Source of the DNA: Alphaproteobacteria bacterium
GTDB taxonomy: Bacteria > Planctomycetota > Phycisphaerae > UBA1845
NCBI GenBank assembly: GCA_028285105.1
Contig: JANQQE010000005.1
Coordinates: 124,001 to 188,000 of the forward strand
Direction: 5' to 3'
Length of the DNA: 64,000 bases
Made by a program: the position numbers and the translations under genes. Every line of letters starts with the position of its first letter. Within the stretch, counting starts at the first letter, position 1. Below, one piece after another: positions 17,485 to 25,787 of this stretch. The notes beneath the pieces were generated by a model, which saw only the letters and a program-made list of their open reading frames with translations, had not been told where the DNA came from and ran no database searches.

Positions 17485-18486
17485 ATGAACATGACGATTA
17501 GAAGAACAATTAGTTATTGTCTGGCATTCACAGCATTGGCCCACGCCGTTGAATTCAACCTCGTCGATCCGGCGCTTGAGAACCAGGACGACGGCTCGTC
17601 GATGTCGCTCAATGTCGGCGGAGTCGATGCGATCCTTTCGACCAACATCGGCACGTTGAACGTCAACGCGGAAGAGTTCGGTATCGCATCGTCGGAAGAT
17701 GCTGAAGGACAAGGCTGGATCATCAATGGATCGGAAGAATTGAGCATCACCTTCTACCAGGACATGCGCTGGGATGCGTTCTACGTATGGGACCAGCACG
17801 AGAACGGTTGCAGCGTGATCGCGACAGACAGTGTCGGCGGTGACCTGTTCTGCGGGGCCGGATTGAAAATGAGTCACAGCGGCATCGTCATACCAGCCGG
17901 CGACCCGATTCGATTGTTCGCATCCGATTCGGAAGGCTTCAGCCTCGCAACGTTCGCCGTCACGCAAGTAGACGAAAATGGCGAAAGCGAAGGACCAGTC
18001 GGCAACGACAGTGGCGAATCGAGTGACGGCGAAGAAACGGAGACTGAATCAGAATCCGAAAGCGGTGACCCTGTCGTTCGAATCGAGCATTCCGGCAGTG
18101 GCGGGGGAAGCGTGTGGTTCGAGTACTACGACAACGCACGAGAAACATCCGTTTTCTTGGGCGAGTATGATACGGAACAAGGGACATCCTCCGTCGAGGC
18201 TGAAGTACCTTTGGGTGAGGGCATCTACGTGTATGATTCTTCAGACGATTGCAGCATGTCCAATGGCTTGTACTATGCAGATGGCACCCCCGTTCCCCTG
18301 AACGAAGACGGCCGCTACGGACCCTTGGAGATTACCGAGGACACCACGTTTACCGGGCGATTCGTGGCTGACATCTTTTTGTGCGGATCATGTGGTCCCG
18401 GGATGTTGGTTTTTGCGATGATGGGCCTTGGGTTGACCAGAATGCACCGGCCTTTCTTTCGCAGACGCAACGCTTTCAAACTGTGA
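17485..18486 (+). CDS. secreted protein with Cys-Gly/hydrophobic/Arg C-terminal sorting-like tail
   Basis: Unrecognised 333-residue protein. It starts with a signal peptide (MNMTIRRTISYCLAFTALAH), set by AGGGGTGAACAG before the ATG at 17485. A beta-rich N-terminal half is followed by an acidic Ser/Glu linker (SGESSDGEETETESESESG) and a second small domain. The last 34 residues are CGSCGPG, a hydrophobic run (MLVFAMMGLGL) and a basic end (RPFFRRR): the tripartite plan of C-terminal sorting signals, closest in style to Cys-containing MYXO-CTERM tails. It lies 114 bp after the large surface protein, so both may be surface-anchored together. Function unknown. Confidence 0.7.
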   Translation: MNMTIRRTISYCLAFTALAHAVEFNLVDPALENQDDGSSMSLNVGGVDAILSTNIGTLNVNAEEFGIASSEDAEGQGWIINGSEELSITFYQDMRWDAFYVWDQHENGCSVIATDSVGGDLFCGAGLKMSHSGIVIPAGDPIRLFASDSEGFSLATFAVTQVDENGESEGPVGNDSGESSDGEETETESESESGDPVVRIEHSGSGGGSVWFEYYDNARETSVFLGEYDTEQGTSSVEAEVPLGEGIYVYDSSDDCSMSNGLYYADGTPVPLNEDGRYGPLEITEDTTFTGRFVADIFLCGSCGPGMLVFAMMGLGLTRMHRPFFRRRNAFKL

Positions 18487-18797
18487 GTATCAATCTCCCA
18501 CAGAACATTCATAGATCAGGCCCAACTCTTGCCCCAACGTTCGGTTGCTGATGCAATTCGACCGGAGGGGCTTACTTTTTCTACGCGCGATCGACATCAC
18601 AAGATCCAGGTAATCCGCATGCACGTTGTGCTGAGCGTGGCTTGCTTGGTCGATTCGATACGGCTGACTACATTGACTTGATGGTACCGTTCCATATTCG
18701 GACCGGTGCGATGTTACCCGTACTCCCCCAGTCACAAGGAATTATCCGGCTGGTATTTGTGCCGAATCGGATGGGTCAATTGAAAGGAGTGCAAGTT
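18487..18797. other. 311-bp intergenic region
   Basis: No gene supported. An in-frame extension of the next gene, starting at TTG 18642, reads through part of it but lacks a ribosome site; the true start has AAAGGAGT at 18783-18790. The region presumably holds the promoter of the CxxC-repeat gene. Confidence 0.5.
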
Positions 18798-19427
18798 ATG
18801 ATGCGAAGGTTTTTGCTCTTGGGATTGTGCGTTTCGTGTTTGGCTTTTGTATCGAAGGCGGTGGCTGACGAAAACGAAGATGCCGGCGATGACATGTGCG
18901 ACAAGTGCATGCTCATCGGTGCTGGCGAACAGGATTACTGCGACAAGCATGAGAAGGGCAGTGCGTTCGGCGTCGAGATGAAGTCGAAGAAGCTCTTCGA
19001 CGCCCTCGCGAGTACGCGACTGAAGCGCGAAGAAGTGATGAAGTGTTCGGGTTGCAAAGCCGCTTCCAAAGGCGGCGGTCATTGCGACAAATGTAAGATC
19101 TACATCGTCGTACCGCGCGGTTACAAATCGGTTGTCGCGTATCGTCTGGCCAAGGGGCGTGCCGTTCAAAGTGAAGCTGCCTTTCCTTGCGACGGTTGCA
19201 AGAAAGCATGGAATGAAAACGGTAGCTGCGGTGACTGCAAGCTTCACTTCGCCGGCAAACGCATGTTCAAAGAATCGGACGATCAGAAAGTTGCCCAGTC
19301 TGCCTACGAAACGCTCACGAAAGCGGCGGAGGCCAAATGCGATGCATGCGCCGTCGCCATGGTGACCGACGGAACTTGCGATCCCTGCAAGGTCAGCTTC
19401 AAGGACGGAAAGAAGTCCGAAGCGTAA
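18798..19427 (+). CDS. secreted CxxC-repeat (zinc-ribbon-like) protein
   Basis: 209 residues. A signal peptide (MMRRFLLLGLCVSCLAFVSK, cleavage after AVA) is followed by about four repeats of C-x2-C-x(9-11)-C-x2-C: CDKCMLIGAGEQDYC, CSGCKAASKGGGHCDKC, CDGCKKAWNENGSCGDC and CDACAVAMVTDGTCDPC. The linkers of about 40 residues are Lys/Ala/Tyr-rich. The Cys4 units look like metal-binding knuckles; disulfides are also possible in the periplasm. No enzyme motif is seen. The start is supported by AAAGGAGT 7 bp upstream. The gene ends before a strong intrinsic terminator, so it is probably monocistronic. A role in periplasmic metal handling is a guess. Confidence 0.75.
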   Translation: MMRRFLLLGLCVSCLAFVSKAVADENEDAGDDMCDKCMLIGAGEQDYCDKHEKGSAFGVEMKSKKLFDALASTRLKREEVMKCSGCKAASKGGGHCDKCKIYIVVPRGYKSVVAYRLAKGRAVQSEAAFPCDGCKKAWNENGSCGDCKLHFAGKRMFKESDDQKVAQSAYETLTKAAEAKCDACAVAMVTDGTCDPCKVSFKDGKKSEA

Positions 19428-19458
19428 ACGCCCATACCAGAGGTTCGATAAAACGAAG

Positions 19459-19498
19459 CGGCTGACAGTGCGATATGCGGCGCTGTCAGCCGTTTTTT
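19459..19498 (+). terminator. intrinsic terminator after the CxxC-repeat gene
   Basis: CGGCTGACAG and CTGTCAGCCG form a perfect 10-bp stem with a 14-nt loop, followed by six Ts at 19493-19498. It lies 31 bp after the stop codon of the CxxC-repeat protein gene, and is the clearest rho-independent terminator in the window. Confidence 0.9.
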
Positions 19499-19657
19499 GC
19501 ATGCAGCGATGTTGTCTCCGCACTTGTTGAAACTTAGGGTTTGATTGTCATCGAAGTGGCCGCAAAGCAGGCCGAGACTGGAGTCGGGAGAGAAAGAATG
19601 TGTATGCCACGTGAATGGATTCAGTGGGTGATGGCGTTTTCGTAGATCCCCTCGATT

Positions 19658-20662
19658 GTGGGGTGCGAAATCAATCCTGTCAGCGATGCGGGCAATGTCA
19701 GCGAAGATTCAGTCCAAGGCGATGCAGATGATATCGCAAATGGTTTGGCCACGGCGCCCGATCAAGCCGTGCGGTTTTCTCGAACGGCTGTCTGGTACGA
19801 AGATATCACCAGCGCGCAAACCGATGCCGAGTCGGAAGCTGTGATCGGTTGGCTTGCTGCGAACGGGGGATGGGGCACCGGTGAAATGCGGATCGATTTT
19901 TCGATTGAAGTCCTTCGCGCGACAAGTGATACGACATATCGATCGTTCACGCCGACGGACGATCACTTTTCGCCCGATTGCGATCTCGACGACGTCCCCG
20001 TTCCGATTGGCGGCGCCCTTGAAGGAGAAAGTGGTTACGAATGCAAAAGTGACGGCGACTGTCACTTGATTGTCGTCGATGAATCCACAGACATGCTCTA
20101 CGAAATGTGGCGGGCCAACATGACGGGCGGTCAGTTTTCGGGTGGTTGCCTGACGGTGTGGGATTTGGATCGCGACTACGATACCAATCCGCGTGGCAGC
20201 GATTGCACCAGCGCTGATGCGGCTGGCTTCCCGATCGCGGCGCTGCTCTTCACACCGGCGGAAGTGCAGTCCGGAAGCATCGATCATGCCATTCGATTCA
20301 TTTTGCCCAACGCTCGAATTCGCAACCGCACGTATGTCACGCCGGCTACTCACTCAACCGGAGCCACCACCGGCGGACTGTCAGCCCCGCCGTACGGAGC
20401 AAGATTTCGTTTGCGCGCCGACTACCCGTTGGAAGAACTGCCCAGCGAAGGCGCAAGGGTCGTCGCGCGGGCCATGCAGCGCTACGGCATGTTCCTTTCC
20501 GACGCGGGCAACATCGCTCTGACTGCCCAAAGCGATCGCTTCAGCGATGTGAAATGGGCGGGTATCCTGAATACCCGCGATCTCGATGCGATAGACGTCA
20601 CCGATTTCGAGATGATCCAAGCCGGCGATCGATTCACCTTCACCGGCGATTGCATCCACTGA
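19658..20662 (+). CDS. uncharacterised protein, probable lipoprotein whose signal peptide is interrupted by TAG
   Basis: The open frame from GTG 19658 gives 334 residues (VGCEINPVSD...) with no recognised family; it is rich in Asp/Thr, with paired Cys and a late FTGDCIH end. It begins at what looks like the end of a lipobox (S-I-V-G-C). In the same frame upstream, an ATG at 19598 with a GGGAG site reads MCMPREWIQWVMAFS, then TAG at 19643-19645, then IPSIVGCE. With the TAG replaced by a sense codon, this would be a complete lipoprotein signal of about 22 residues. So the gene may be a nonsense pseudogene, carry a sequence error, or have reverted to a cytosolic start. The downstream frame is intact for 1 kb, so any inactivation is recent. 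Confidence 0.6.
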   Translation: MGCEINPVSDAGNVSEDSVQGDADDIANGLATAPDQAVRFSRTAVWYEDITSAQTDAESEAVIGWLAANGGWGTGEMRIDFSIEVLRATSDTTYRSFTPTDDHFSPDCDLDDVPVPIGGALEGESGYECKSDGDCHLIVVDESTDMLYEMWRANMTGGQFSGGCLTVWDLDRDYDTNPRGSDCTSADAAGFPIAALLFTPAEVQSGSIDHAIRFILPNARIRNRTYVTPATHSTGATTGGLSAPPYGARFRLRADYPLEELPSEGARVVARAMQRYGMFLSDAGNIALTAQSDRFSDVKWAGILNTRDLDAIDVTDFEMIQAGDRFTFTGDCIH

Positions 20663-21168
20663 ATCACTCTTCGTCGCCGATCACGCGCAGACAAACCGCA
20701 CATTTCTAGTTCTTTGTGAATGAATCGCGGTCTGTTGCCAGCGATCAAGTTGTGCTGAATGAAATTGAAGCGAAAATTGAAAAACGTCGGTGCCGTGAGG
20801 GCAGATGATGCCTGCCAAAGCGAGACAACCAAAAAAAAAAACAATAAATCGTCGAAATCTAGCGCGCCGAGCCGACCTGTTTTGCGGCTTATAAAGTGTG
20901 ATCCGGGCGCGTTGTAGTGACACATGTAGCCGAGTTCTCCGACCAGGGCGAAGCTACCTTCCCCACCGAGCGCTGCCCGGGTTACTTTTCTCTCCTCCTT
21001 TGAGTCGTGATTGGCCTTGGAGGCTTCGTTCGGGCAATCTCGCGGGCATGACAAAACCCGTCGCCTGTACGAAGCCTCGAAGGTTTCTACGATGCGGGCT
21101 TAACCCGTCCATCTCTCTTGCGGCGTCATTTGGTGTGTCTCCGTCCGTTTGGCGAAATCGCTCGAGGA
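20663..21168. other. 506-bp intergenic region between convergent genes
   Basis: Separates the putative lipoprotein gene from the broken MotA-like gene. It contains a run of ten or more A around 20832. The short open frames on both strands (for example minus 20681-20923, with a hydrophobic stretch partly made by the A-tract) lack ribosome sites or family resemblance. I see no RNA gene. Confidence 0.5.
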
Positions 21169-21852
21169 CTATTGAGAAGGAAGCGACACCAAGATAATCA
21201 TCAAGAAGGATATCTGACCAACGACGCCCATTACGGTGATTCCGGCTGCTGCGATGATGGAGCTTTTGGCGATTTTTGGGTGCGCAATGTCGGTCTTGCC
21301 GCGGCGCGCGACGATCATCGCTGCGACGCATGAGGCGATTGCCAGAATGACGCCGTAAAGTTCCGACAGCAAGCAAAGCGCCATGCCCGCACCAATGCTA
21401 CTGGGATCATCCATCTGGGACAGCATGCGAACGATTCCGATGACCGTCCCAAGGAATCCGGTGGCCATCGCTGCGCCGGCAGCAAAGCGGAAGAACGCAA
21501 CGGCATCGTTTTGCTGAGCAGTAGAAGCGTTCGCGACGAAGAGCGTTTGAAATGAGCGAATAGTACCTTCCCATCCGAACACACAAAGCAAGAAACCGAA
21601 CGTGCAACCGAGAACCTAGCCGGCGGACGGGTAGTCCACAAACATATTGAATTTGCTGGCGCCGTATGCCATCGGCCAATATAGAAGTAGCGCGGAAAGC
21701 GCAACGCCAGCGATTCGAGTCAGCGGGTTCGGAAAGTTGATCGTCTCGTCGTTCGCATTGAAGACCGGGCGATCCACAAGATCGTCGGGTGCAACGGGCT
21801 CGATGGGCTGTGTCGATTGCGTTTCGGTTTGATGGGTCACATTAGCGTTCAT
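21169..21852 (-). pseudogene. MotA/TolQ/ExbB proton-channel family gene with in-frame amber codon
   Basis: Read from ATG 21852 the frame gives MNANVTHQTETQSTQ, a membrane helix (IAGVALSALLLYWPMAYG) and MFVDYPSAG, then TAG at 21616-21618. It continues in the same frame as VLGCTFGFLLCVFGWEGTIRS, two further helices (FFRFAAGAAMATGFLG and GVILAIASCVAAMIV) and a last one to the stop at 21169. The run across the TAG matches the MotA motif FIDPPSxLIVxGGTxG, with the stop at a hydrophobic position, so TTG to TAG is the simplest change. Total length, 226 coding codons, is normal for the family. No MotB/ExbD partner is adjacent. Confidence 0.75.
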
Positions 21853-21868
21853 TGCTTGATCGCAAGAC

Positions 21869-22756
21869 CTATACCCCAGCCAGTTCGCGACGTTGGTTCG
21901 CTTCAACGCCAGCGCTTGGCGTATTGCGGACGGCTTGGAACACACCGATGCCACCGCCGTCCGGTTCGGCAGAGCGATCGTGCGTTTGCTGCCAGTTGAC
22001 GTCAAAGCGATCTTCCAGGAACGCCTTGATGTCGTCGTTTCGCGTTCCGTGAAATTCGCCCACGATGACTTTTACCGTTTCGAGCGTGTCGGTAGGGATC
22101 GATTCGAGAATGTCGAACTCTGCCCCTTCGCAATCGATCTTGATGATGTCAGCCCGAGTGATGCCGTAGCGCTCAAACGCTGCATCCACCGCGAGAACCG
22201 GCAATTTCATCACTTCGGCGTGGGGGCCCTGCGTCGCCCATGAGAGGCTGCCGTCGTTGTAGAATCCGCCCGTATTGCTCGACGGAAGGCACGAGAAGTA
22301 ATAATCCAATTCTTCAGTTCGCCGGCCCACACCATAGGGCACGACGGTGATGTTCTCGTACGCGGCAACGTTTCGTTCGAGAAACTGTACGTTGTCGGGC
22401 CGCGGTTCAAACGCGAAAATTTGCGCCTGCGGATAGCGTCTTGCAAAGAGTATGGCCGACGCGCCGATGTTCGCCCCGAAATCAAGAATGACCTTCGGCT
22501 TCACCGGAACCGGAATGCGGTATTCCGGGAAGTCGTAACCGTTGGCCAGCATCCGCACGAATTCTGCGTCAGACGTCCCGGTGCGCAGGCCAAACATTCC
22601 CGGAAAACCGGGCAGCTTCACCGTGGTATCGAAGCGGCGCTCGGTGTGGAGAACCCGGGCTGTACGAAGACTGCGAGAATGATATGCAGTGCGAAAGAAA
22701 AGCCGCCAATGGTTCGGACAGAACTTTCCAATCGCCTTGAGCGTCGAATAAATCAT
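21869..22756 (-). CDS. FkbM-family SAM-dependent methyltransferase
   Basis: 295-residue O-methyltransferase of the FkbM (Methyltransf_21) family, which methylates sugars and other metabolites in glycan and secondary-metabolite clusters. The SAM motif VILDFGANIGASAI is at about residue 90, the acidic post-motif IFAFEPRPDN at about 113, and the conserved IIKIDCEGAEFDIL near 200. No signal or membrane segment is seen. It is 16 bp upstream of the broken MotA-like gene on the same strand, and divergent from a second methyltransferase across a 266-bp gap. Neighbouring glycosyltransferases suggest a sugar substrate. Confidence 0.88.
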   Translation of the reverse strand: MIYSTLKAIGKFCPNHWRLFFRTAYHSRSLRTARVLHTERRFDTTVKLPGFPGMFGLRTGTSDAEFVRMLANGYDFPEYRIPVPVKPKVILDFGANIGASAILFARRYPQAQIFAFEPRPDNVQFLERNVAAYENITVVPYGVGRRTEELDYYFSCLPSSNTGGFYNDGSLSWATQGPHAEVMKLPVLAVDAAFERYGITRADIIKIDCEGAEFDILESIPTDTLETVKVIVGEFHGTRNDDIKAFLEDRFDVNWQQTHDRSAEPDGGGIGVFQAVRNTPSAGVEANQRRELAGV

Positions 22757-23022
22757 GTACGTAAGCTCCGAAAATCAGGGCGGTTTTCGCCCATTGCACG
22801 CAGTAAATATCGGAAGCATAGAGGCTGTTAACACCTTTGATTCGTTTTGACTGAAAACGTCCTCTTCGACTTAACGACCCGATGAGATGCAGATTCTAAA
22901 CCTCATTGGAATCAGACAGGATTGATTGGGCGAAGAACGACTAGACCGACAGTTGCCCAATGATCGATACGTCTATAGGCGCAGATTTGTGTCGCCCACG
23001 ACTGATAACTCCGGAGCATTGG

Positions 23023-23775
23023 ATGGCCAATAATCCCTTATCATGCAGTAACTCTTCAACATGCGGCTGCCCCTCAACGTATGTCGGGCAGGAACTTGGA
23101 CTCTTCGCCCAAGCCACCCATTGGAAGAGATATATCCGTCAGCAGGTCGTTCCTTTCCTCGGCGATAGGATCCTGGAAGTAGGTGCCGGTCTCGGCGGAA
23201 CAACCCGAATTCTGTGCGACGGATCGCCAAGTCGCTGGATTTGCCTGGAACCGGATGCATCGCTTTCCGCAACCCTTCAGCGCTCGATCGATGCGGGCGA
23301 GATTCCGGCTTGTTGCGAGACGGCCGTCGGAACTCTGGAGTCGGAATACGTCATTGATGCCGTCGATACAGTGCTGTACATCGACGTGTTGGAACACATC
23401 GAATACGACGCCTCGGAACTGCGAAACGCGATGCGCGTCTTGCGACCCGGGGGACACGTCGTTGTGCTGTCGCCAGCCCACCAATGGTTGTTCACACCAT
23501 TCGACGAAGCCATCGGACATTTTCGACGCTATACGAAACGCACGCTCGCCGCGCTGACGCCAAATGATGCTACGTTGGTCAAATTGACCTACCTGGATTC
23601 GGTGGGCTTGCTGGCATCGCTGGCCAATCGATTGCTGCTGCGCAGTGCTGAACCGACACACCGTCAGATTCAACTTTGGGATAAGGGAATGGTGCGAACG
23701 TCGCGCTTTCTCGATCCGATGTTGGGTCGGCGGATTGGTAAATCGGTGCTGGGTGTGTGGCGCAAAGACGGTTGA
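23023..23775 (+). CDS. class I SAM-dependent methyltransferase
   Basis: 250 residues with a Rossmann methyltransferase core: motif I ILEVGAGLGGTTRIL, ICLEPDASLSATL (motif II Glu/Asp), YIDVLEHIEYDASEL and the MRVLRPGGHVVVLSP motif VI. The VLEHI/LRPGGH pair places it with the Methyltransf_11/23 groups found in cell-surface carbohydrate clusters. I start at ATG 23023, preceded by CCGGAG at 23011-23016. An ATG at 22960 in the same frame would add 21 residues. The TLAALTPND tail and RRIGKSVLGVWRK end have no further motif. Substrate unknown; it may act on a lipid-linked glycan with its neighbours. Confidence 0.85.
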   Translation: MANNPLSCSNSSTCGCPSTYVGQELGLFAQATHWKRYIRQQVVPFLGDRILEVGAGLGGTTRILCDGSPSRWICLEPDASLSATLQRSIDAGEIPACCETAVGTLESEYVIDAVDTVLYIDVLEHIEYDASELRNAMRVLRPGGHVVVLSPAHQWLFTPFDEAIGHFRRYTKRTLAALTPNDATLVKLTYLDSVGLLASLANRLLLRSAEPTHRQIQLWDKGMVRTSRFLDPMLGRRIGKSVLGVWRKDG

Positions 23776-23788
23776 TCGCCGCTGTCGA

Positions 23789-25552
23789 TCAGTTCAATCG
23801 ATTCAATTCATACACTGAATACTTACCCTGTCGAAAGACCGCTGGTCCAAATCGGGCAGCTAGTATTGCGTCTTCCGGGGACTCGCGCGTTAAGGCATAC
23901 AACGGACGATCAAGTTTCCTGATGAGTTGCAGTTGCTCGTTCGTTAAGCCTGTACCATCGAACAGCGCCGCGACCACTTCCTGACGCGCGGCGACTTTAG
24001 GATGGTTGGCTGGTATGAACCATTCGACCACGTCGATGAAAAGAAACCGCTTCGTCATTGCCGGCACTTCGCTCTCGACGCCGTAGAATCCGATCTGCTC
24101 GCCGTCGCGGGTGTCGAACATCAGGACGGCATCGCTCGGTGTGTTTGCGACGATCCAGTCGTAGACAGCCATCGTGTCGGCGCGCTTGGGGTAGCGCAAC
24201 AGATCGCCCTCATTGGCCAATGCGATCGGATGGCGATAACCGAATGAGAACACCATCACCAACGTAACCGGTGCGATGCACGCCAATGCTTGGAAGCAAC
24301 GTTTCATCACAAGTCTGCCGTGCAATTGCAAGCCGAATCCACATGCTGCTGCGGCCGGCAGTGCGAGAAGGTATGTGCCCATGTTGAAAAAACTGTGTTC
24401 GCGATGACCGGGTACATTGGTAATCCAACTGGTCGCGATCAGCACAACGCCACCGACGGCGAGCATCTGCATCTGCGGACTCTTCAGGTATCCGCGTCGG
24501 AAAGCCAAGTATGTCAGCACCAAAGGTACTACGGCGAGCATTGCGAAAACGTGGAAGCCCTTGGTCGCAATCGCAGTTGCCGTCTTCTCGAGCGGCAGAC
24601 CGACGAGGTTTCCGTTGAGCAACTGCTGATAAGTCGGAAATGCCAACGCGACACCGATGCCCATGCTGACCACCAACTTTACCGTTGACGCGTTGGAAAC
24701 AGACCAATCGCCGCGACGCATGAATTTTACGAACAGGATGCCAGCCCCCAAACCAAATGCCGTACCCACGCCAACGATCGGCTGCATGGCGCACGCGACC
24801 GCGATCGAAAACGCCAGCGCTGCACCACGCCATATTGAAATTCTTGCAAACGATCCGCATGCCAGGACTGCTGCCAAAGATCCAGCCAACATTGCCAGCG
24901 GCCGCGATGACGGCTGCATGTGGAAGAAGTAAGTGCCCGCCCAGCGAATGTCGAGACCGGGGTACATGCCGCGCAGCATCGGATGCGTCGGACTCCGCGT
25001 GAACTCGCCAATGGAAAGTCCAAGCGTTCCTTCAATTACCCGCCAGGCCATCAAGAGCGGACCGAACGGATTCATGGCAAATAGAATAATGACAACCGCA
25101 ACCCATCCAGCCCGCGCACTATTCAAGAGTCTGCGTCCGAGATACGCAAACAGAAGCGTCAGCGCAAAGATGGTTAGCACGTTAAGTATTTCTGCGATCG
25201 CGACCGGCGTCCATCCCGTCAAGTTCACGCCTTGGGCCAGCAGTACGTGGTAACCCCAGTAGTAGGGCAGCGGCAGGTCGGCAGCGAATGGATTTGTTGG
25301 CGGGATGTTGCCGGCCATCACCGAGAACGTGATTGCTGAGTGGGTCAAACCATGGTATCCGACATACGCGCGTTGATTGACGCGATGAATGACGACAATG
25401 CTTAACGCGAGGAGCAGCGCGAATGCAAAAGTCAGTTGCCAATCGGTCAGAAAGAATACGCGCGACGCATTCGAAGTACGCCCGCGATCAATCGCAAGTG
25501 CTGGTGTGACATCAGTTGCAATTCCACCGGACGTAATACTCGCGTTTTCCAT
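23789..25552 (-). CDS. polytopic membrane protein, GT-C glycosyltransferase-like
   Basis: 587 residues with at least ten hydrophobic segments from about residue 35 to 440, then a soluble domain of about 145 residues. The first large periplasmic loop (PTNPFAADLPLPYYWGYHVL) has the Tyr/Trp-rich look of GT-C enzymes and PMT-like dolichyl/undecaprenyl-phosphate sugar transferases. The ending is typical of such proteins (DWIVANTPSDAVLMFDTRD... RFGPAVFRQGKYSVYEL). The acidic residues needed for catalysis cannot be assigned with certainty. It is convergent with the methyltransferase (13-bp gap) and divergent from the GT2 gene, which could supply the polyprenyl-phosphate sugar it uses. Confidence 0.7.
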   Translation of the reverse strand: MENASITSGGIATDVTPALAIDRGRTSNASRVFFLTDWQLTFAFALLLALSIVVIHRVNQRAYVGYHGLTHSAITFSVMAGNIPPTNPFAADLPLPYYWGYHVLLAQGVNLTGWTPVAIAEILNVLTIFALTLLFAYLGRRLLNSARAGWVAVVIILFAMNPFGPLLMAWRVIEGTLGLSIGEFTRSPTHPMLRGMYPGLDIRWAGTYFFHMQPSSRPLAMLAGSLAAVLACGSFARISIWRGAALAFSIAVACAMQPIVGVGTAFGLGAGILFVKFMRRGDWSVSNASTVKLVVSMGIGVALAFPTYQQLLNGNLVGLPLEKTATAIATKGFHVFAMLAVVPLVLTYLAFRRGYLKSPQMQMLAVGGVVLIATSWITNVPGHREHSFFNMGTYLLALPAAAACGFGLQLHGRLVMKRCFQALACIAPVTLVMVFSFGYRHPIALANEGDLLRYPKRADTMAVYDWIVANTPSDAVLMFDTRDGEQIGFYGVESEVPAMTKRFLFIDVVEWFIPANHPKVAARQEVVAALFDGTGLTNEQLQLIRKLDRPLYALTRESPEDAILAARFGPAVFRQGKYSVYELNRLN

Positions 25553-25787
25553 GAAGTCGGCTTCCGTGTAGAGCGGGCCATAATGCGTGATTTCGATGGT
25601 TCTAACATCGGTATTATCGGCAGCAACACCGGGGCAATGCAGAATCGCAGGAATGTGACTGCGAGTCGGCAGCTTTTGCCGTCAACTGCAATCAAGCAGC
25701 CGCCGATTTGCTCCGATAAAACCTGCGATAGCAGGCCGCGCCGATCGGTTCGGTGACGGTTGGTCGTGTATGCGCAGGTGACCGCAC

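Noticed and set aside
20482..21054. Minus-strand open frame of 190 residues
   Set aside because: Overlaps the end of the putative lipoprotein gene, lacks a ribosome site and a plausible fold, and part of its hydrophobic run comes from the A-tract.
19598..21852. Recoding of TAG as a sense codon in this genome
   Set aside because: manC, tatC, corA, mreB and trpE all end properly in TAG with no homologous extension, so TAG is a normal stop; local decay or sequence error explains the two internal TAGs better.
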